A program made the position numbers and the translations under genes. A DNA stretch of 64,000 nt from positions 930,001 through 994,000 of the forward strand of contig NZ_CP130060.1 of the NCBI RefSeq assembly GCF_030644385.1, written 5' to 3'. This document shows, piece after piece, positions 43,669-51,897 of the stretch (positions within the stretch are counted from its first letter, which is position 1; every line of letters begins with the position of its first letter). A model generated the notes under the pieces. The model was not told the DNA's origin, ran no database searches, and was given only the letters and a program-made list of their open reading frames with translations. This DNA is from Stomatobaculum sp. F0698. Lineage in GTDB: Bacteria > Bacillota > Clostridia > Lachnospirales > Lachnospiraceae.

Positions 43669-43965
43669 TTACTCAGCAGCCTCTGCCTTCGGGTAGACAG
43701 AAACTTTCTTGCGGTACTTGCCCCATCTCTCGAATTTCACAATACCGTCCGCCGTTGCGAACAGGGTATCATCGCCGCCTCTGCCGACATTGACGCCCGG
43801 ATGAATGTGCGTGCCTCTCTGTCTGTAAAGGATATTGCCGGCCAAAACAAACTGACCGTCTGCCCGCTTCGCGCCAAGGCGCTTGGACTCGGAATCACGA
43901 CCGTTCTTGGTCGAGCCGACACCTTTCTTATGAGCATGCAGCTGAAGGTTCATCGTGAACAACAT
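43669..43965 (-). CDS. rpmA: Large-subunit ribosomal protein bL27 with N-terminal extension
   Basis: This 98-residue protein has the bL27 core from [15 protein letters not shown] onward. As in other Firmicutes it carries an N-terminal extension that Prp protease must remove so that the mature N-terminus can reach the peptidyl-transferase centre. The extension ends LQLH-A, where Phe usually precedes the cut, so the P1 residue is His (codon CAT). Tandem ATGs exist at 43,968 and 43,965; the second has better spacing from AGGAGG. Confidence 0.95.
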   Translation of the reverse strand: MLFTMNLQLHAHKKGVGSTKNGRDSESKRLGAKRADGQFVLAGNILYRQRGTHIHPGVNVGRGGDDTLFATADGIVKFERWGKYRKKVSVYPKAEAAE

Positions 43966-43967
43966 CA

Positions 43968-44297
43968 TTACACCTCCTGATCTTTGATCAATAAATATTC
44001 ACTGCCGTATTCCTGCCGAATGGCCGCATATCCCAAAAGGAGCGACTTTAGCAGAAGCTCGGCGTTTTCGTTACGTTTGCCCAAGAGCACGAAGTCAAAG
44101 CTTCCTTCCTCCTCGCCGAAGTGCGTCTCGAACTTTGCATCTGTCAACTCAGCGACAGAATTTGCAAAATTGAGCTCCAGCGCAGAGACCGCCGCACAGA
44201 TGATATCAAAACCACTGTCGGCATAGTCCGCATGACCGAGGGAGCGGATTCCCACTGCCCTGCCGCTCTTGTCGCGCAGAATTTCAACTTCTATCAT
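43968..44297 (-). CDS. prp: Ribosomal-processing cysteine protease Prp
   Basis: This 109-residue protease (YsxB family) has the catalytic pair H22 (SLGHADYA) and C34 ([10 protein letters not shown]) at the positions known for S. aureus Prp. It cleaves the N-terminal extension of bL27. It is encoded between rplU and rpmA, the standard Firmicute order, and its TAA stop overlaps the first rpmA ATG. Confidence 0.95.
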   Translation of the reverse strand: MIEVEILRDKSGRAVGIRSLGHADYADSGFDIICAAVSALELNFANSVAELTDAKFETHFGEEEGSFDFVLLGKRNENAELLLKSLLLGYAAIRQEYGSEYLLIKDQEV

Positions 44298-44300
44298 GCC

Positions 44301-44609
44301 TTAGGCATTGATCTTATCGATCTTCACCTGCGTGAAAAGCTGTCTGTGGCCGTTCTTCTTGTGATAGCCGAGCTTCGCCTTGTACTTGTAGACAATGACC
44401 TTCTTCGCCTTTGCCTCTCTCAGCACGGTTGCGCTCACGCTTGCGCCGGACACCGTGGGTGCACCGACAGTCAGCTCGCCGTTGTTGACAGCAAGAACCT
44501 GATCAAACGTAACCTTCTGTCCTGCTTCAACGCCAAGCTTTTCAACCCTAATGATGTCACCTTCCGATACCTTATACTGCTTCCCGCCAGTCGCAATAAT
44601 CGCGTACAT
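44301..44609 (-). CDS. rplU: Large-subunit ribosomal protein bL21
   Basis: This 102-residue protein starts MYAIIATGGKQYKVSEGD and ends with KKNGHRQLFTQVKIDKI, both typical of bL21. The ATG at 44,609 follows GAAGGAGG at normal spacing. The leader of about 85 nt between the promoter and the start may carry the regulatory structure known for Firmicute rplU leaders, but I could not confirm its fold. Confidence 0.96.
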   Translation of the reverse strand: MYAIIATGGKQYKVSEGDIIRVEKLGVEAGQKVTFDQVLAVNNGELTVGAPTVSGASVSATVLREAKAKKVIVYKYKAKLGYHKKNGHRQLFTQVKIDKINA

Positions 44610-44694
44610 ACTGGTACCTCCTTCAATCATTACTCGCCAACGATGGTGTCTGCCTTTGACAGAACTTAGACCTTGTTGTGCGGCATACCCATAT

Positions 44695-44723
44695 ATAATA
44701 CAAGAAGGGGTTTATCCTGTCAA
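44695..44723 (-). promoter_or_regulatory. Strong promoter of rplU-prp-rpmA
   Basis: On the minus strand a perfect TTGACA (44,723-44,718), a 17-nt spacer and TATTAT (44,700-44,695) are present. The -35 overlaps the last codons and stop of the RNase gene, so the ribosomal genes are transcribed separately from it. Confidence 0.88.
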
Positions 44724-45784
44724 GAATTTGGTGAAAAGAATTGTTCTTGTAAGCTTTTTCCGCGGCGCGGTCTGACCAGCTCCGCGAGATGTAAGCCCGT
44801 AATATCCACAAAACGAGTTCCGACCGAATCCCTTGCGGCGAGGGCCTCAAGGGTCTCAACAAGTTCATCCAGATTTTCCTGTTTTTCAAAGTCGATAAAA
44901 TCGACCAAGATGATTCCGGATAGATTTCGAAGTCGCAACTGGTGCATCAGCTCCTCCGCGGCCTCTTGATTGGTGCGACGGAGGGTTGCTTCTTTATCCT
45001 TGCCGCGTATATCTTTCCCGCTGTTTACATCGATTACGGTGAGGGCCTCGGTGCGTTCAATCACAATATTGCCGCCGCTCGGCAGCCAGACACGTCGTGC
45101 CAGAGCGGACTGTACAAGCGTTTCGAGTCCGTATACCACGGGGAGACTGAGCTTTGCATCCGCATAATAGCGAAGCTTAAGCTGTTCGTTTAGCTGCTTG
45201 GTGTTTTGTTCCTCGCCCTGAAAACGCTCCGGTAACTTTTTGCGATATTCCGGCATCTCCTCAGGCGCAGAGCCGCCGAGCTGCTCATACAGTTCGGGGA
45301 GATCTGTGACCAGTTCCACGGGATTTCCGCTTCGCAGACAAGCCGCAAGCAGCTGCTCCCAAGCCTTGGGCGCGGGCTTTAGGCAGCGCGGTGCCTGCAA
45401 GAAGGCAGCGCGGGTCAGTACAAGATCGTCTTTTCGAAAGCGCGCGGCAGCGGCCGTATAGCCCTTATTCGCATGGGCATCCTTTTTGATTTCAACCAGA
45501 AGCTCCGTCCCCTCGGTAATGCGCTCCGCCTTTTCTCCGTTTGCAAGGCGAACTTTATTTGCCTTCTCAAGATTTAAGTAGGCATTTACCTCCTTGCCGA
45601 GATCCAGGAAGGCAGCGTTGATATTCTTTTGCACATGGGCGACTCGCGCCAGATAAATCGCGCCGACCTCGGTTTTATGCTCCCGTGAAAATTGCAGTTC
45701 CGCCGCGCGACCCTCCTGAAACCAAGTGCTGAGGATGCCGTCGCGAAAACGGCAAACCACCAGTTTGTCAGAAGACTTCTCCAT
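44720..45784 (-). CDS. RNase E/G family endoribonuclease (short form)
   Basis: This 354-residue protein has an S1-like N-terminal RNA-binding region (VGAIYLARVAHVQKNINAAF) and the RNase E/G catalytic core. The catalytic-site motifs are TVIDVNSG and LSGIILVDFIDF, which carry the metal-binding aspartates. The protein ends just after VRPRRGKSL, so the zinc-link and C-terminal regions of RNase E and the full RNase G (about 490 residues) are absent. It overlaps the DUF2344 gene by 17 nt. Confidence 0.9.
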   Translation of the reverse strand: MEKSSDKLVVCRFRDGILSTWFQEGRAAELQFSREHKTEVGAIYLARVAHVQKNINAAFLDLGKEVNAYLNLEKANKVRLANGEKAERITEGTELLVEIKKDAHANKGYTAAAARFRKDDLVLTRAAFLQAPRCLKPAPKAWEQLLAACLRSGNPVELVTDLPELYEQLGGSAPEEMPEYRKKLPERFQGEEQNTKQLNEQLKLRYYADAKLSLPVVYGLETLVQSALARRVWLPSGGNIVIERTEALTVIDVNSGKDIRGKDKEATLRRTNQEAAEELMHQLRLRNLSGIILVDFIDFEKQENLDELVETLEALAARDSVGTRFVDITGLHLAELVRPRRGKSLQEQFFSPNS

Positions 45785-46526
45785 AGCTTTCCAAACTCCT
45801 CATCTCGCTGTCGTAGAGTTCGGTGCGAACCACACGGCGCGGCAGGCTTGCAAAGGAGCGCCCTTCTTCGCGCGCAAAGAGCGCGGAAAGAAGAAGCTCC
45901 GGCTTTAAGTTTGCCTCACTGCCTTGTGCTACGGTGCAGCGAAGGCGATTGTCTTCCAAGCGAAGGCTGTGAATCATGGGGCGTATGTCGAGTTCACGAA
46001 GCTTCCCCTTCTTGCCTGTTTTTGCCACCGTGATTTCAGACTGCGAGAGCAAGCCTTCTATGGCAACACGGAGTCTTTCGCTCTCCGCTTCCGAGAGTGC
46101 GCGGTAAGCGGTGCCGTCTAAAAACCGTCCTGCAATGACCTCCTCCGCTGTGATTGCGCGGAAAAAAATCTCATAGTCTGCGGCATGGACAATGGACATA
46201 CAGTTCGGGGAGTCGTCCGGGAGCTTTAAGAAGGAGAGAATTTGAACGCCCTCTGCCATCTCCCGATTTAAGCGCTCCACAGCCTCTTCGCTGTGAAGGT
46301 TTGCTGCCCCGTCTTCCGCAATGCGCAAATCGAAGTACTCGGCCTTGCCCTCAAGGCCCATGCCGAGAGGGGCCGCAAAACTCATAATCTGATGGGGATG
46401 AAAGCCCTCGGAGTAGGCGACGGGGAGTTCGGCGCGCCGGTTTGCCTTCTGAAAATAGCGCATCATATCCAGGTGGCCGACAAAACGGAGATTTCCCTCC
46501 TTTGAAAATTTAATTCTTGTTTTCAA
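45768..46526 (-). CDS. TIGR03936/DUF2344 radical-SAM-associated protein
   Basis: This 252-residue protein of the DUF2344 family starts KTRIKFSKEGNLRFVGHLDM and has the motif SEGFHPHQIMSFAAPLGMG. It always accompanies the TIGR03960 radical-SAM protein in Clostridia, as here (17-nt overlap), and is fused to it in some genomes. Its role is unknown; RNA modification is sometimes proposed. The TTG at 46,526 was chosen because GGGAGGAG lies 6 nt upstream and the conserved sequence begins there. Confidence 0.9.
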   Translation of the reverse strand: MKTRIKFSKEGNLRFVGHLDMMRYFQKANRRAELPVAYSEGFHPHQIMSFAAPLGMGLEGKAEYFDLRIAEDGAANLHSEEAVERLNREMAEGVQILSFLKLPDDSPNCMSIVHAADYEIFFRAITAEEVIAGRFLDGTAYRALSEAESERLRVAIEGLLSQSEITVAKTGKKGKLRELDIRPMIHSLRLEDNRLRCTVAQGSEANLKPELLLSALFAREEGRSFASLPRRVVRTELYDSEMRSLESYGEVF

Positions 46527-48378
46527 AACAAACTCCTCCCTGATATGATGTTGCGCCGCAGCCGGAGCAGTGTTCGCGGCAATTCGGCGTAACCTTCTCC
46601 TGCAAGGCATTGTTCCACTCCCGCTTTAAAAACTCCTTGCTGACACCGCAGTCAATGAAGTCCCAAGGCAACAGTTCATCCGTGCTGCGCTCACGCCGGG
46701 TGTAGAAGTCGGGATCCACCGCGCAGGCTTCGAATGCATTTGCCCAACGCGCCTCGTCAAAATACTCGGTCCAGGCGTCATACATGGCGCCGTCCCGGTA
46801 TGCGTGTTCTATGACGTCCGCAACGCGTCTGTCACCGCGCGCGAAAACACCTTCCATCAGCGTGGTCCCGACATCGTGGTACTGATAGCGGAGACTCTTC
46901 CAGTTCTTCTCCTGCTTAAAGGTCTCTTTCACAAAGTGCGCGCGCTGTTTGTATTCTTCCGCGGTGCACATGGGGGCCCACTGGAAGGGGGTGAAGGGCT
47001 TAGGCACAAAGAAGGAGGAACTCGCGGAAATCTGGACTCTGCCCACGCGCTCGCTCTTCGGAATCTCATCGTAGAAGAGATCGGCGACCTTTTCACAGAG
47101 ATCCGGTATGCCCTTTCTGTCCTCCTCGGTCTCGGTCGGGAGTCCGAGCATAAAGTAGAACTTCACCTTGGTCCAGCCGCCGTGGAAAGCGGAGGAAACA
47201 CCACGCATGATATCCTCTTCCGTGATGCCCTTATTGATGACATCGCGAAGACGCTGGGTTCCCGCCTCCGGCGCAAAGGTGAGCGAACTCTTTTTGACAT
47301 CCTGAATGCGCTCCATGACATCGAGCGAAAAGGCATCGATGCGCAGGGAGGGAAGTGAGATGTTGATTTTTCGCTCCTTGGTGTACTGAATCAAGTACTC
47401 CAAAAATTCCTGCAAGTGGGAGTAGTCGCTGGAACTCAGCGAACTTAAGGAAATCTCTTCGTTGCCGGTGATTTTCAGGAGCTTCTCCGCATAGCGCTTC
47501 AGATAGTCGACCGAATGCTCGCGCTGCGGGCGGTACACATTTCCGGCCTGGCAGAAGCGGCAACCGCGAATACAGCCGCGCATCAATTCGAGCACGGATC
47601 TGTCTTGCGTTACGCGGATAAAAGGTACCAGCGGATTGTCGATAAAATCCGCGCGGTCCAAGACGGACATGACAAGGCGACGCACCTTAACGGGTGCCTC
47701 CGGACAGAGTGGCTTGAAGGCTGCCAAGGTACCGTCTTCGTGGTATTCCGGCTCATAAAACGCCGGCACGTAAATACCCGGCAGAGACGCAACCTTTTTT
47801 AGAAAAGAAGCGCGGTCTCCGCCCGCTTCCTTGTGTTCACGATAGAGGTCCAAAAGCTCGTCGTAGACCACCTCGCCCTCGCCCATGTAGAAAAGATCAA
47901 AGAAGGGGGCAATCGGCTCCGGATTGTAGGTACAGGGGCCGCCGCCGATCACAATGGGATCCCCGTCACGGCGATCCGCTGCGCGGAGCGGAATCTGCGA
48001 AAGTTCGAGCACCTGCAGAATGTTGGTGTAGCACATCTCGTATTGCAGGGTGATGCCGAGAAAATCGCATTCCTTGACCGGTCGCTGACTCTCGAGAGTA
48101 AAGAGCGGTATCTGTTTCTCACGAAGAATGCGGTCCAAATCGGTCCAGGGCGAGAACACACGCTCACAATACACGTCCTCGCGGCGATTGAACATGCTGT
48201 ATAAAATCTGGATACCGAGGTGACTCATCCCGATTTCATAGACATCGGGAAAGCACATCGCAAAGCGAATTTTGACTTGGTCCGGGTCCTTTTTGACACT
48301 GTTGATTTCGCCGCCGATATAGCGCGCAGGTTGTTCCACCTGCATTAATATTTCTTCATCCAAAGCAAGTTTTTGCAT
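46510..48378 (-). CDS. TIGR03960 B12-binding-domain radical-SAM protein
   Basis: This 622-residue protein has an N-terminal B12-binding-like domain (about residues 30-200) and a radical-SAM domain with the cluster motif CIRGCRFCQAG (CxxxCxxC). A C-terminal Cys-containing tail (CREHCSGCG) could bind another metal centre. Function unknown; the conserved pairing with DUF2344 and an RNase E/G gene suggests RNA modification. It shares 1 nt with recU. Confidence 0.92.
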   Translation of the reverse strand: MQKLALDEEILMQVEQPARYIGGEINSVKKDPDQVKIRFAMCFPDVYEIGMSHLGIQILYSMFNRREDVYCERVFSPWTDLDRILREKQIPLFTLESQRPVKECDFLGITLQYEMCYTNILQVLELSQIPLRAADRRDGDPIVIGGGPCTYNPEPIAPFFDLFYMGEGEVVYDELLDLYREHKEAGGDRASFLKKVASLPGIYVPAFYEPEYHEDGTLAAFKPLCPEAPVKVRRLVMSVLDRADFIDNPLVPFIRVTQDRSVLELMRGCIRGCRFCQAGNVYRPQREHSVDYLKRYAEKLLKITGNEEISLSSLSSSDYSHLQEFLEYLIQYTKERKINISLPSLRIDAFSLDVMERIQDVKKSSLTFAPEAGTQRLRDVINKGITEEDIMRGVSSAFHGGWTKVKFYFMLGLPTETEEDRKGIPDLCEKVADLFYDEIPKSERVGRVQISASSSFFVPKPFTPFQWAPMCTAEEYKQRAHFVKETFKQEKNWKSLRYQYHDVGTTLMEGVFARGDRRVADVIEHAYRDGAMYDAWTEYFDEARWANAFEACAVDPDFYTRRERSTDELLPWDFIDCGVSKEFLKREWNNALQEKVTPNCREHCSGCGATSYQGGVCFENKN

Positions 48379-48932
48379 TATGATTCAGTCCTCTCGCGGT
48401 CTTCCCGCACTTGCAAATACAAATCCAAAGCCTCCAAATAGTGGAGCGGCACCGCTGCCGTTTCACGGATTCGATAGCTTTTGTTCATCTCCGCATAGGT
48501 AAAACTCTTTCTTCCGCCGCCCTCCATGCGCCTTGCATAGAGTATCAGTTCTTCAAAGGGGAGCAGGTAATACTCCTCTCTCGCCGTGAATGCAAGGAGG
48601 AGGAAGGAGATGCCGAGCTGGCGCTCAAAGTCCTGCATAAAGCCAAGCTGGTGGGCATGCAGATTGGCGAGCGGAAAGGTATCGCTCGCGCACTCCTTTG
48701 CATCAAAACAGACCGGGATTCCCTGCACCGCACCGATATAGTCTACCGTACTCTGTTTCTCAAAATAGGCCAGGGTAATACAGCGGCGGTTCTTTCCCAT
48801 TTCGACCGGCGTAATCGGGGTCGGTATCTTTTGCACAAGTGCAAGTCCCGCTGTGCGGTACGCCTCATTGCTGCGGTTGATCAGCTCCTCGAGGAGGGAT
48901 CCGCGGAGACCTCGGCTGTTCCAGGTTCCCAT
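48378..48932 (-). CDS. recU: Holliday junction resolvase RecU
   Basis: This 184-residue protein fits the RecU family: NSRGLRGSLLEELINRSNEAY, then VQKIPTPI, a catalytic core with STVDYIGAVQG and CFDAKECASDTFPLANLHAHQ (the D, E and K nuclease residues). RecU resolves Holliday junctions in Firmicutes. It is often beside a class A PBP gene, but that gene is not here. Confidence 0.9.
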   Translation of the reverse strand: MGTWNSRGLRGSLLEELINRSNEAYRTAGLALVQKIPTPITPVEMGKNRRCITLAYFEKQSTVDYIGAVQGIPVCFDAKECASDTFPLANLHAHQLGFMQDFERQLGISFLLLAFTAREEYYLLPFEELILYARRMEGGGRKSFTYAEMNKSYRIRETAAVPLHYLEALDLYLQVREDRERTES

Positions 48933-48933
48933 T

Positions 48934-49914
48934 TTAATTCACCTCCGGAAAGAGCTCCGAGAACAGTTTGGGAGGTGCCGCCGAGATTGTTTTTTCGCTC
49001 AGCGTTGCAAGCGCGGCTGTTTCCGTCGGAAAGCGCAGCCGATATGCGTGCAAAAGCTGATGTTTTAATCCGTAGCGCTGCATAAAACGTGAATTTTCCG
49101 CGCGATTGCCGTATTTCGGATCTCCGATGATAGGGTGTCCTATGGCTGCAAGCTGCGCGCGAATCTGGTGGGAGCGGCCGGTCAGCAGCTCTACTTCCAG
49201 TAAACTCAGATTATCGCGAACCGCCAGCGGCCGGAACGCTGTCTGAATCTCACGGTCTTCCGCGCTTTGGCGGGTCTCGCGGATGCACACGCGGTTACCG
49301 GTCTTGTCTTTATAGAGAAAAGCAGAGAGCCGCATAGCCTCTCTGACTTCTCCGTTGACACATGCAAGATAGAATTTTCGAAGCTGTTTTTCCCGAAGCT
49401 GTTCGGAGAGCGCTTGCGCGACCGCAAGGCTCTTCGCGGCAAGCACGAGACCGGAGGTGTTTCGGTCCAGGCGATTCACAACGCCCGGTTTGAATTCACC
49501 CGGGCGCTCCGGGACATATTCTCCTTTTGCCGCGAGATAGCCGAGCATATACTCATTGACGGAAACATCGCTCGGCGCTGCCTTCTGCGTCAGCATGCCG
49601 ACAGGCTTATTGAGCGCAAGCAGGCAGTCATTCTCAAAGACGATGGAGTCCCAAATCCCATCCCACAGCGGAAAGCGCTGTTCACGCCTCGCTGTACCCG
49701 AGAACTTTTGATAGGTCTCGTCCGAAAGCCAGACGCGTATCACATCGCCCGCTGCAAGTCGTTCGCTGCCCTCCGCCTTTTTGTCATTGCGGGTGATGTT
49801 CTTTTTTCGGAGCATGCGATGTAAAAAAGCAGTATCTGCCTCAGGAAGTATTTTCCCGAGAAAGCGGTCCAAGCGCTGTCCCGCGGCATTGTCTGCGATT
49901 TTAAATTCCTTCAA
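48934..49914 (-). CDS. RluA-family pseudouridine synthase
   Basis: This 326-residue protein has an N-terminal S4 domain (GQRLDRFLGKILPEA) and a complete RluA-type catalytic domain. The catalytic aspartate lies in NRLDRNTSGL, followed by GRSHQIRAQLAAIGHPIIGD. It isomerises uridines in 23S rRNA; the subgroup (RluC-like or other) is uncertain. The TTG start at 49,914 has AGGAGG 5 nt upstream. It contrasts with the truncated RluD-type gene at 32,968. Confidence 0.92.
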   Translation of the reverse strand: MKEFKIADNAAGQRLDRFLGKILPEADTAFLHRMLRKKNITRNDKKAEGSERLAAGDVIRVWLSDETYQKFSGTARREQRFPLWDGIWDSIVFENDCLLALNKPVGMLTQKAAPSDVSVNEYMLGYLAAKGEYVPERPGEFKPGVVNRLDRNTSGLVLAAKSLAVAQALSEQLREKQLRKFYLACVNGEVREAMRLSAFLYKDKTGNRVCIRETRQSAEDREIQTAFRPLAVRDNLSLLEVELLTGRSHQIRAQLAAIGHPIIGDPKYGNRAENSRFMQRYGLKHQLLHAYRLRFPTETAALATLSEKTISAAPPKLFSELFPEVN

Positions 49915-49924
49915 AACCTCCTCC

Positions 49925-50503
49925 TCAGAACGAAAGACCGAGCAGGGTTCTTCTGCACTTTAATACCTTTTCCTTCTGCTCCTTCGAAAGTGCATCGATG
50001 TTAAAGCGCGGTAAGTTCTCAATCGAATCAAAAAAGCCCTTATCTCCGTAACCGAGAACAATCGGAAAGCCGATGTGGTCAACGGTCATATAATGATCGA
50101 GATATTTCTTTAATTCCGCCTGCTGCTTGGCATCGCCGCAACTCTGAACATAGCACTTGCCGTTTGTAATCAGGATGAAGTCCACCGGAAAGCCGGTTTT
50201 GTCGGTCATAAAGATGCAGTCATAGAGCATAATTCCGCGATCTTCAAACTGCTTCGCGTAGGCATAGCGCTCAGCCGAGGGGGTCTTTGCACGCGAAGCG
50301 ATAAAGGACATAACGACAAAGAGGGAAAGCGGAACCACCGAAAGAATGATGCCTATGGTGAGCAGTGTGCTCGGGAGCTTGCTGACGCGAAGCGACAGGG
50401 TGAATAGATAATACATAAGCCCGCCGAGTAGAACCGCACTCAGCATGAGGCGGGTCTGGTGCCAGCGTCGGTATCCGTAAGTACCTTTTTTCGCAATTTT
50501 CAT
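49925..50503 (-). CDS. Membrane protein of unknown function
   Basis: I do not recognise this 192-residue protein. It has a basic N-terminus, two membrane helices (about residues 18-40 and 45-70) and a soluble, probably cytoplasmic C-terminal domain with DFILITNGKCYVQSCGDAKQQ and a hydrophobic GFPIVLGYGDKGFFD segment. The pattern faintly recalls nuclease-related or protein-trafficking domains, but no catalytic motif is certain. Its start overlaps the end of the synthase-HAD fusion gene by 4 nt (ATGA), so the two are likely co-translated. Confidence 0.7.
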   Translation of the reverse strand: MKIAKKGTYGYRRWHQTRLMLSAVLLGGLMYYLFTLSLRVSKLPSTLLTIGIILSVVPLSLFVVMSFIASRAKTPSAERYAYAKQFEDRGIMLYDCIFMTDKTGFPVDFILITNGKCYVQSCGDAKQQAELKKYLDHYMTVDHIGFPIVLGYGDKGFFDSIENLPRFNIDALSKEQKEKVLKCRRTLLGLSF

Positions 50504-51897
50504 CTTGTTTCCTCCTTAGTCTTCCACAGTTCTCTGTAGTCTTTGATCATCGCAAAAGCAAGTTGTGCCTTTTCTTCGTGGTAAGGGGCCGAGAATTCAT
50601 CTTCTACGGCATAGACGCGCATACCGGCACTGAGACCGGCCTGTATGCCTTCGGGTAAGTCCTCAAAAACCGCACAGCGTTCCGGATTCACGCCGCTCTT
50701 TGCGGCGGCTGTCAAATAAATCTCCGGGTGCGGTTTTCCTTTCTCGACCTCCGTGCCGGAGACAATGACATCGAAGTAACGGTCAATGCCGTGCGCCTCT
50801 AAGACCGCGTCCACCATGGGCCGCGCATTGCTGGTTGCAATCGCCATTTTAATCCGACGGCGCTTCAATTCCTTTAAGAACGGCAGAACACCCGGTTTTA
50901 AAGCTGTGTCGTTCGCATAGCGCTCAATGGAAAGTTCTTCCCAATCCCTGAGCATCTTCTCTTTGCTGTCCGGGATGCCGAATACTTCTTTGAAATAATC
51001 TGCGACTTCCCCTATGCCTCTCCCGCCGAGGATCAGGGAGAGATTTTCAGGCGCATCGATGCCGTAGCGCTTCAAGTAAATGCGGTCAATTTCGGCCCAG
51101 TGTCCCATGGAATCTGCCAGAGTTCCGTCCAAATCGAAGATGACGGCGTCATAGTCGGTGAAGGAAAAGAGCGCGGATTCTCTGTCTTGTTCCGCATACG
51201 CAAGAAGACAGCGCTCCTCTTCGGTGCTGAGCTTTCGGAATTCGCCGGGCGCCAGTTTCAGCGCAGAGAGGCTGAGCGGCCCCATGGAAAGACGGCGCAG
51301 TTTTTCAACCGGGCAGCCGAGCGCCGCAAACATGCGCTTCACTTCGTGAAACTTACCCTCAAAGATGGTAAGTAGGGCCGGATTTCCGGCAGAGTCCAGT
51401 TGCCCGGGAAGAAAGCGTGTTCCGTCCGAGAGTTCCAAGCCCTTCGCAATGCGCGCCGCCGCATCCGGCGGCAATACGCCGCTGTAGTGAACTTCGTACT
51501 GCTTCGGCACCTTCTTTGAGGGGGCGAGGAGCTTATGCACCAGGGCACCGTCGTCCGTAATCAGCAAAAGTCCCTCGGTGTCAATGTCGAGTCGGCCGCA
51601 GGGGGCAAGCCCCTTGCGCTGTAGCCCCATGTAGGAGATGACGGTTTCGTGTCTTTTGTCTTCCGTTGCGCTCAACACGCCCGCGGGTTTATTGAGAACC
51701 CAATATTCTTTGTCGGAAAAGCCGAAGGGGGCGCCGTCCAGCGTCAGGTTCATGGTTTCGGGATCCAACTTTTCTTCCGGGCTTTTTACGGGAATCTCGT
51801 CGCACTTCAGACGACCGGCGCGAATGATTTTTTTGACTTCACTTCTGGTTCCGATCCCTGCCGAAGCCAGAAGTTTGTCGGCTCGCATCAGACTCAT
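50500..51897 (-). CDS. RsuA-type rRNA pseudouridine synthase fused to a HAD phosphatase
   Basis: This 465-residue protein has two complete enzymes in one frame. Residues 1-240 have an S4 domain and an RsuA/RluB-type synthase domain with the catalytic aspartate in CGRLDIDTEGLLLITD. Residues about 250-465 are a HAD subfamily IA phosphatase with the nucleophile motif FDLDGTLADS, a late lysine (GKPHPEIY) and EDLPEGIQA. The start at 51,897 overlaps the preceding stop (ATGA). The HAD substrate is unknown; a link to pseudouridine metabolism is tempting but unproven. No stop or frameshift separates the parts. Confidence 0.88.
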   Translation of the reverse strand: MSLMRADKLLASAGIGTRSEVKKIIRAGRLKCDEIPVKSPEEKLDPETMNLTLDGAPFGFSDKEYWVLNKPAGVLSATEDKRHETVISYMGLQRKGLAPCGRLDIDTEGLLLITDDGALVHKLLAPSKKVPKQYEVHYSGVLPPDAAARIAKGLELSDGTRFLPGQLDSAGNPALLTIFEGKFHEVKRMFAALGCPVEKLRRLSMGPLSLSALKLAPGEFRKLSTEEERCLLAYAEQDRESALFSFTDYDAVIFDLDGTLADSMGHWAEIDRIYLKRYGIDAPENLSLILGGRGIGEVADYFKEVFGIPDSKEKMLRDWEELSIERYANDTALKPGVLPFLKELKRRRIKMAIATSNARPMVDAVLEAHGIDRYFDVIVSGTEVEKGKPHPEIYLTAAAKSGVNPERCAVFEDLPEGIQAGLSAGMRVYAVEDEFSAPYHEEKAQLAFAMIKDYRELWKTKEETR

